Source: Thermodesulfatator sp.
Lineage (GTDB): Bacteria; Desulfobacterota; Thermodesulfobacteria; Thermodesulfobacteriales; Thermodesulfobacteriaceae
Length of the DNA stretch: 12,297 nt
Reading direction: 5' to 3'
Assembly: GCA_003978075.1 (NCBI GenBank)
Contig: QOAM01000109.1
Coordinates: forward strand, 1 to 12,297
Numbering within the stretch: the first letter of the stretch is position 1; each line of letters starts with the position of its first letter. Made by a program: the position numbers and the translations under genes. This document shows, piece after piece, positions 7,286 to 12,297 of the stretch. The notes beneath the pieces were generated by a model. It was not told where the DNA came from. It did no database searches and saw nothing but the letters and a program-made list of their open reading frames with translations.

Positions 7286-8314
7286 TTGCGGAAGTATCTT
7301 ATTCCCTCCCTCTTAATCTTCTCCGCCGCTGTAACGGGTTTCTTTGTTCTGCGCTATTTTCCTTTGGAAGGAGGTCAAGCTTATTCCCCTTGGTGGGGTT
7401 TTCTGGGCGGGGGGCTGGCTGGCTTACTCATCCTCCTTCTCGAAAGGTTTATTCGCCATCTGCCTTTTTTGGAGATCCTGGGTGGGGCTATAGGGCTCCT
7501 TCTAGGGTTGGCCCTAGCCCGCCTGCTTTCTTCTTTCTTTGAGGTTTTCACTCGCGGGGTCTGGACGGCCTTTCTTTATGCCATGCTGGCTTTGGGGCTG
7601 GGTTATCTGGGGCTGGTCGTCGGCGGGCGACGCTTTCGCGAGCTGCGGCGCTTGGAGGGTCTGGCCCACCCCTTTTCCTATGTCTCCAAGAGGTTTCCCC
7701 GTCGGGAGTGTCCCAAGGTGGTGGACACCAGCGCCATCATCGACGGACGTTTGGCGGACATCTGTGAGACCGGCTGGGTGGAAGGGCCCTTGATCATCCC
7801 CAATTTTGTGCTGGAGGAGCTTCAGCAGGTGGCGGACAGCCGGGAACATACCCGGCGGGAAAGGGGACGCCGGGGGCTGGATCACCTGCGCCGCATCCAG
7901 GACTCAGGCAAGGTGGAGGTGCGCTTCCTGGAAAGGGACTATCCCCGCCTGCGGGATACAGACGCTAAGCTGGTGCGTCTTTGCCGGGAGCTTTCGGCCA
8001 AGCTCATCACCACGGACTACAACCTCAACAAGGTGGCCCGCCTCAAAGGGGTGGAGGTCCTCAATATCAACGAGCTGGCCTTGGCCCTGCGTCCGGTGGT
8101 CTCCCCCGGGGAAGAACTGCGGGTGGAAATCCTCAAGGAGGGCAAGGAGCGCCACCAAGGAGTGGGTTATCTTCCTGACGGGACCATGGTGGTCGTGGAA
8201 GGAGGCCGAGGCCTCATCGGCCAGGAGGTGGAGGTGGTGGTGACCAGTCTCCTTCAGACCCCCTCCGGGCGCATCATCTTTGCCCAGCCCAAGGCCCGGG
8301 CCCGGGTGGCTTAA
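7286..8314 (+). CDS. Membrane-anchored PIN/TRAM-domain protein (YacL-like)
   Basis: The 342-residue protein is the YacL type: four hydrophobic N-terminal segments (about 5-23, 37-52, 61-83, 93-112), a PIN nuclease domain (about 143-265) and a C-terminal TRAM RNA-binding domain (about 277-335). Metal-binding acidic residues of a PIN active site are visible: D147 in KVVDTSAIIDGR, E178 in FVLEELQ, D224/D226 in RDTDAKL and D244 in ITTDYNLNKVA. The family is predicted to be a ribonuclease held at the membrane, but its substrate is not established. Translation starts at a TTG supported by a GAGGGAG site. The gene lies 8 bp after carD, the usual neighbour, and one base before the mutL ATG. In many bacteria ispD/ispF follow this pair; here mutL and miaA take that place. 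Confidence 0.94.
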   Translation: MRKYLIPSLLIFSAAVTGFFVLRYFPLEGGQAYSPWWGFLGGGLAGLLILLLERFIRHLPFLEILGGAIGLLLGLALARLLSSFFEVFTRGVWTAFLYAMLALGLGYLGLVVGGRRFRELRRLEGLAHPFSYVSKRFPRRECPKVVDTSAIIDGRLADICETGWVEGPLIIPNFVLEELQQVADSREHTRRERGRRGLDHLRRIQDSGKVEVRFLERDYPRLRDTDAKLVRLCRELSAKLITTDYNLNKVARLKGVEVLNINELALALRPVVSPGEELRVEILKEGKERHQGVGYLPDGTMVVVEGGRGLIGQEVEVVVTSLLQTPSGRIIFAQPKARARVA

Positions 8315-8315
8315 C

Positions 8316-9962
8316 ATGGCCCGCATTCGCCTCCTTCCCGAGGCAGTGCGGGCGCGCATCGCCGCCGGAGAGGTGGTGGAACGGCCGGCCTCGGTGGTGA
8401 AGGAATTGGTGGAAAACGCCCTTGACGCCGGGGCCCGGCAGGTGAGGGTGGAACTGGAGGAGGGGGGACGCCGAAGGATCAAGGTGGTGGACGACGGAGA
8501 GGGGATGCCCCCAGAGGACCTCCGGCTCTGCTGGCAGGCCCACGCCACCAGCAAGATCTCCACCCCGGAAGATCTCTACCGGATCACCACTTACGGTTTT
8601 CGGGGAGAGGCCCTCCACAGCATCGCCCAGGTCTCAAGGCTTACCGTGGTCTCTCGTCCGCCTTCCCAGGAAGAGGGCTGGCTTCTGCGGGTGCTCTTCG
8701 GACAGGAGCAGGAGTTCCGGCCCTGCGGGGCCCCCTGCGGGACCACGGTGGTGGTGGAGGACCTTTTCGCCCGGTTCCCGGCTCGCCGGGCCTTTCTCAA
8801 GGGGCCCCGGGCGGAGACGGCCCGGGCGGTGGAGGTGGTGCGGCTTGCGGCCCTGGCCTGCCCGGAGGTGGCTTTCCAGGTCCAGCAAAACGGCCGGGAG
8901 CTCTTCGCCTTCACCGGGGGTTCGCGGCGCAGGCTCCTCTCTCAACTCCTTGGAGTCCCCGAGGAGGCCTTGAAGGGCGAGACCTTCAAGGAAAAAGATC
9001 TTCAGGCCGAATTTTTGCTAGTCTTACCGGAGAAGGCCCCTTCCTCGTCCCGTCATCTCTACCTTCTGGTGAACGACCGCGTGATCCGTGACCGGGCTCT
9101 GGCCGCCGCCCTGTGGGAAGGCCTGCGGGGGGTTTACCCTCCGGGAAAGGCCCCGGCCGGTCTCCTCGCCCTCTACCTCCCTCCGCACCTGGTAGATGTA
9201 AATGTGCATCCGGCCAAGTGGGAGGTCCGCTTCCGGCAGGAGCACGAGCTCTACCGCAGGATCAGGCGCTGGGCCGAAAGGCTTTTCCGACCCAGGATCT
9301 TCAAGGTTTCCCCTCGAGCGGAGGAAGATCTCCCTCTTTCTCCGGTTCCTTCTCCCAAGCCCCTTCAAGAGAGCCCGCGAGTGGCCGAGGAGGTGGCCCT
9401 ATTTACTCCGGAGGTGGTCTCTTCCGGCCCCCGCTATTTGGGTCCCCTGGGGGAGAGTTATCTCCTCTTCGAGGAGGAGGGGGACCTCTTGATCCTCGAT
9501 TTTCATGCCGCCCACGAGAGGCTCCTTTACGAAGAGCTCCTTTCCGGAGAGTCGAAAACGGAGCGTCTCCTTTTCCCGATGATTTTGGAGATTTCGGCCG
9601 AGGCCCAGGAGAGGCTGGCCGTCCTCCGGGAAGAGCTCGCCGCCCTGGGATTTTCTCTACAGGAGGCCGGGCCACGGGAAGTGCTGGTGAAGGAAGTCCC
9701 TGCAGGGCTGGGGCTTTCGGCAGTGGAAGCCCTGAAGGGAGTCTTAGAAGAGGGTCTGGCCCCGGAAAGGGTACGGGAGGAGCTCGCCGCGCGTCTGGCC
9801 TGCCACGGGGCCCGTCGCTCTGGGGAAAGGCTCTCTGCGGAGGAGGCCCGCCAGCTCCTCTTTGCGGTAAGGGAAAAAGGGCTTGAGCGATGCCCTCACG
9901 GACGCCCCCTCTGGATTATCCTCCGTCGAGATGAGCTCGACCGCCGTTTCGGACGCAAGTGA
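8316..9962 (+). CDS. mutL: DNA mismatch repair protein MutL with endonuclease motifs
   Basis: MutL couples mismatch recognition by MutS to strand incision. The 548-residue protein has the GHKL ATPase domain: E30 and N34 in VVKELVENALDAGA, DDGEGM (59-64), HATSK (76-80) and TYGFRGEAL (92-100). The transducer domain contains LVDVNVHPAKWEVRF (292-306). A proline-rich linker (about 330-370) leads to the dimerisation domain. The latter holds D395-F-H-A-A-H-E401-R-L-L-Y-E406, fitting the D-x-HA-x2-E-x4-E endonuclease motif, plus ACHGA (495-499) and CPHGRP (526-531). So this is the nicking type of MutL, typical of bacteria that lack MutH; no MutH is visible here. The second motif position is Phe rather than the common Gln. 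The ATG at 8316 follows the previous stop by one base and gives the canonical MARIRLLPE start. mutL-miaA adjacency is seen in many bacteria. MutS is not in the window. Confidence 0.98.
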   Translation: MARIRLLPEAVRARIAAGEVVERPASVVKELVENALDAGARQVRVELEEGGRRRIKVVDDGEGMPPEDLRLCWQAHATSKISTPEDLYRITTYGFRGEALHSIAQVSRLTVVSRPPSQEEGWLLRVLFGQEQEFRPCGAPCGTTVVVEDLFARFPARRAFLKGPRAETARAVEVVRLAALACPEVAFQVQQNGRELFAFTGGSRRRLLSQLLGVPEEALKGETFKEKDLQAEFLLVLPEKAPSSSRHLYLLVNDRVIRDRALAAALWEGLRGVYPPGKAPAGLLALYLPPHLVDVNVHPAKWEVRFRQEHELYRRIRRWAERLFRPRIFKVSPRAEEDLPLSPVPSPKPLQESPRVAEEVALFTPEVVSSGPRYLGPLGESYLLFEEEGDLLILDFHAAHERLLYEELLSGESKTERLLFPMILEISAEAQERLAVLREELAALGFSLQEAGPREVLVKEVPAGLGLSAVEALKGVLEEGLAPERVREELAARLACHGARRSGERLSAEEARQLLFAVREKGLERCPHGRPLWIILRRDELDRRFGRK

Positions 9963-10878
9963 GAGGCCCAAGGTGGTAGCGGTGGTAGGGCCCACCGGGG
10001 TGGGCAAAAGCGCCCTGGCCGTGGAAATCGCCGAGCGTTTCCAGGGAGAGGTGGTCAATTTCGATTCGGTCCAGGTCTATCGAGGGCTGGATATCGGGGC
10101 CGCCAAACCCTCGCCGGAGGAACGCTCCCGGGTGCCCCATCATCTCTTTGACATCCTGGAGCCCTGGGAGGAATTCAACGCCGCGGCTTATGCCCAGCGG
10201 GCGGAGAGGGTTATCCGGGAGATCGTGGCCCGGGGCCAGCTCCCCGTGCTGGTCGGAGGCACGGGCCTTTACCTCAAGGCCCTGCTTCACGGACTCTTTC
10301 CGGTGGAGGTCCCCCGCAAGCTGCGGGAGGAATTGCGTCAGAGGTTGGAGAGGGAGGGGCTGGAGTCCCTTTACGCCGAGCTCCTGCGGGTGGACCCTCA
10401 GGCCGCCCAACGCATCCATCCCCACGACCGGGTGCGTATCTTGCGGGCCCTGGAGGTCTTCTACGCTACGGGAAAGCCCTTCTCCGAGCTGGCCCGCGAG
10501 CACGCCTTCCAGGAGCAGCGCTTCCGGGCCCTGAAGATCGGGCTTTATCTTCCCCGGGCGGAGCTCTACCGGCGTCTCGAGGAACGGGTGGAGAAGATGC
10601 TGGCTCAGGGCCTCTTGGAGGAGGTGCAAGGGCTTCTGGCCCGGGGGCTCTCTCCGGGCTTGAAACCCCTTCAGGCCATAGGCTATCGGCACATGATCGC
10701 CTATCTTCAGGGAAGGATGTCTCTCCAAGAGGCGGTGCGCCTGATGAAAAGGGACACCCGGCGCTACGCCAAGCGCCAGCTCACCTGGTTTCGCGCCGAC
10801 CCGGAGGTGCACTGGTTCCACCCGGAGGAGAAAGAAAAGATCTTCCAACTTATAAACCAGTTTCTCACCACTTCTTAG
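9931..10878 (+). CDS. miaA: tRNA dimethylallyltransferase MiaA
   Basis: MiaA transfers a dimethylallyl group to N6 of A37 in tRNAs that read codons starting with U, which steadies codon pairing. The product is about 315 residues, normal for the family. The P-loop GPTGVGKS (20-27), DSVQVYRGLDIGAAKP (45-60), VGGTGLYLKALL (108-119), LQAIGYRH (247-254) and the C-terminal RRYAKRQLTWFR (277-288) are all characteristic. The start is uncertain. The ATG at 9931 overlaps mutL by 32 bp and has no clear ribosome site. A GTG at 9973 has GAGAGG 6 nt upstream and starts 10 bp after mutL, but would leave only a few residues before the P-loop. A TTG at 9883 is also in frame. It is the last gene of the rightward operon and its stop lies one base from that of the convergent TolC-family gene. 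Confidence 0.96.
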   Translation: MSSTAVSDASERPKVVAVVGPTGVGKSALAVEIAERFQGEVVNFDSVQVYRGLDIGAAKPSPEERSRVPHHLFDILEPWEEFNAAAYAQRAERVIREIVARGQLPVLVGGTGLYLKALLHGLFPVEVPRKLREELRQRLEREGLESLYAELLRVDPQAAQRIHPHDRVRILRALEVFYATGKPFSELAREHAFQEQRFRALKIGLYLPRAELYRRLEERVEKMLAQGLLEEVQGLLARGLSPGLKPLQAIGYRHMIAYLQGRMSLQEAVRLMKRDTRRYAKRQLTWFRADPEVHWFHPEEKEKIFQLINQFLTTS

Positions 10879-10879
10879 A

Positions 10880-12297
10880 TTAGGGGAGCTCTTGGAGACC
10901 TACGGCGTAGGCTAGGCGCGCCCGAGCGATCTCGTAGGCTGCGAGCGCAGCGATTTCGTGGGTCTCGGCCTGGGTAAGGAGGGTCTCGGCGTCCATCACA
11001 TCCGTGGTGTCGGAAAGGCCCTCCCGGAAACGGGCCCGCTGAAGGCGGAAGTTCTCCCGGGCCGCGGCCACCCCCTTGCGGGCTGCCTCCACCTCCTTCC
11101 GAGCCGCCTGAAGCCCCAGGTAAGCCTCCTTGACCTCGAGGGCCACCTGATCCCGGATCTCTTTCAGAAGAAATTTCTGGGCGGCAAGCTCCGCCCGGGC
11201 CGCGGCCACCTCCTGACCCCGCAGCCCCCAGTCCCAGAGCTCCCAGTTCAGGGAGAGCCCCACCCAGGCGTTTTCCCGGTCGGCGTAAGGGTTTTCCGAA
11301 AGGTTAAAGCTGTCCCCTCGCTTGTAATATTGGGCCTCGAGATCGAGCCAAGGGAAGTAACGGCTCCGGGCCAATCCCACTTCTTTTTCCCGTCTTTTCA
11401 CCGCAAGCTCCGCGGCCTGCACCTCCGGACGCTTCCGCAGAGCAAGCTTTACTAGACTCTGGTAAGCCTCTTTCACCGGCTCTTCCGGAAATTCCGGGAC
11501 TACTTTTAGGGGAGCGGAAAGGGGACGCTGGAGGAGGAGGTTGAGCCGGGCCCGGGCCACGGCCAGCCGGTTTTCCGCGGCCACCAGACGATAACGGGCC
11601 TCCTCTACCTGGGCCTCGGCCTCGAGAAGCTGGTTGCGGGCCACCAGGCCCTCTCGTAAGAATCCCCGGACATCCCGGAGATGGGCCCGGCGGCGGGCCA
11701 GCGACTTCCGGGCCAGCTCCACCTCCTTCTCCGCCTGAACCAGCCCGAAGTAGGCCTCTCTCACCCGTAAAAGGAGCTCCTGTCGGGTGCGGGTTTCCTC
11801 CACTTCCGAAAGTCGAACGGCTAACTGGGCCAGACGGTGGCGAAGGGAAATGGCCAGCCCGTGAAATACCGGAAGCTTAAGGGTTACCGCCAGTAAGGCC
11901 TCCTCTCGATCCCTTATGGGATAAGAGCCGAAAGGGGGGATCTTGACTATCTCCCGATCCCGATAAGCCCGATATTCGTAGGTCCCGTAGAGCTTGGGAA
12001 AGTGCTCCCGAAAGGCCGCCTTTTCCCGGGCCCGGGCCGCCTTGCGGCGCAAGAACGCGGCTGCGGAAGGTCGATCAGCGTGCTCCGGAGCATCGGAAAA
12101 CAAACGCCGCAATTCGGCATCGAACGAATACCCACCTTCGAGCCCGTAGCGGGTGCGTTTTTCATGGTAGTGTTCCCGCAACGTCTTGCGGATGCGGCGC
12201 ACCGGGTCGACGTGTTCCCGGGACACGATGCGCGGCTTCTGATCGCGGATCTGCGCCATCAATTGGTCGACAAACTCGAGCTTTTTCAGTGCCGGCC
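10880..12297 (-). CDS. TolC-family outer-membrane protein with foreign N-terminus, open at window edge
   Basis: Residues are numbered from the first in-frame start at 12262 (460 residues), but the frame stays open to base 12297 and no ribosome site precedes that start. Residues about 75-460 are a TolC/OEP outer-membrane channel subunit, the exit duct of efflux pumps and type I secretion. They form two repeats with long Ala/Arg/Glu-rich coiled-coil helices (about 155-240 and 365-455) and beta segments around FPKLYGTYEY (88-97) and FPWLDLEAQY (303-312). Residues 1 to about 72 do not look like TolC: no signal peptide, and a charged sequence including VRRIRKTLREHYHEK that I do not recognise. Repeat 2 has about 40 helical residues before its FP pair; in repeat 1 that space is taken by the unrelated sequence. 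Codon use also changes near 12041-12055. The channel gene has therefore lost its true 5' end by rearrangement or misassembly and, as written, would not be exported. Confidence 0.82.
   Translation of the reverse strand, partial: PALKKLEFVDQLMAQIRDQKPRIVSREHVDPVRRIRKTLREHYHEKRTRYGLEGGYSFDAELRRLFSDAPEHADRPSAAAFLRRKAARAREKAAFREHFPKLYGTYEYRAYRDREIVKIPPFGSYPIRDREEALLAVTLKLPVFHGLAISLRHRLAQLAVRLSEVEETRTRQELLLRVREAYFGLVQAEKEVELARKSLARRRAHLRDVRGFLREGLVARNQLLEAEAQVEEARYRLVAAENRLAVARARLNLLLQRPLSAPLKVVPEFPEEPVKEAYQSLVKLALRKRPEVQAAELAVKRREKEVGLARSRYFPWLDLEAQYYKRGDSFNLSENPYADRENAWVGLSLNWELWDWGLRGQEVAAARAELAAQKFLLKEIRDQVALEVKEAYLGLQAARKEVEAARKGVAAARENFRLQRARFREGLSDTTDVMDAETLLTQAETHEIAALAAYEIARARLAYAVGLQELP
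12041..12297 (-). other. Segment with unlike codon use fused in frame to the TolC-family gene
   Basis: In this segment, read leftward in the TolC frame, arginine is mostly CGC (9 CGC, 3 CGG), leucine is mostly TTG (5 of 8) and proline is CCG. Just past the junction arginine is almost only CGG, proline is mostly CCC and leucine favours CTC/CTT. The frame is open across all of it and extends past the window edge, so it is probably the inner or terminal part of another gene. Its product is hydrophilic and strongly charged; I cannot assign a family. Whether the join is natural cannot be told from the sequence. Confidence 0.6.

Noticed and set aside
9498..9536. Loss of MutL endonuclease activity because the DQHA motif reads DFHA
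   Set aside because: The metal-binding Asp, His and both Glu positions are kept and the downstream ACHGA and CPHGRP motifs are intact. The second position is not a ligand, so activity is probably retained.
9113..9886. Rightward 257-codon frame within mutL
   Set aside because: It is an out-of-frame reading of mutL, rich in Gly, Pro and Arg as such readings are in GC-rich genes.
9916..10848. Long leftward open frame (310 codons) opposite miaA
   Set aside because: The sense strand is an unmistakable MiaA with every motif. The antisense product resembles nothing and has no ribosome site.

Overview
The window reads as a compact, GC-rich chromosome segment from a thermophilic diderm bacterium. 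A full-length reverse gyrase points to a (hyper)thermophile. An apolipoprotein N-acyltransferase and a TolC-type outer-membrane channel protein point to two membranes. MutL, RadA, CarD and MiaA are bacterial. A protein joining an Fe-S cluster-binding domain to a DUF3786-like domain fits sulfate- or sulfur-metabolising anaerobes, so a Thermodesulfobacteriota-like source is my best guess; that is inference, not something the sequence proves.

Layout: (1) Bases 1-189 hold the 3' end of radA (+). (2) It converges on a leftward operon running from about 6687 down to 256: Fe-S/DUF3786 protein, reverse gyrase, a CorC-like CBS-domain protein, then lnt. Spacings are 2 bp, 42 bp and a 53-bp overlap, so it is very probably one transcription unit. 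(3) A 110-bp divergent control region (6688-6797) carries a near-consensus sigma-70 promoter with two small palindromes inside it. (4) A rightward operon (6798-10878) encodes CarD, a membrane PIN/TRAM protein, MutL and MiaA with almost no spacers. (5) It converges, with one base between stop codons, on a leftward TolC-family gene whose 5' end is replaced by unrelated coding sequence reaching the right edge.

The two operons combine genome upkeep at high temperature (reverse gyrase, MutL, with RadA alongside), transcription initiation and RNA metabolism (CarD, PIN/TRAM, MiaA tRNA modification) and envelope lipoprotein maturation (Lnt with its usual CorC partner). Apart from the two short intergenic regions (190-255 and 6688-6797) the window is coding. 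I see no tRNA, rRNA, CRISPR array or insertion sequence.

I find no clearly new multi-gene system. The points most worth a second look are the chimeric N-terminus of the TolC-family protein at 12041-12297 (a genomic rearrangement or an assembly join), the coupling of an uncharacterised Fe-S/DUF3786 protein to reverse gyrase, the decayed second zinc finger of that reverse gyrase, the missing C-terminal membrane helix of Lnt, and the palindromes in the divergent promoter.
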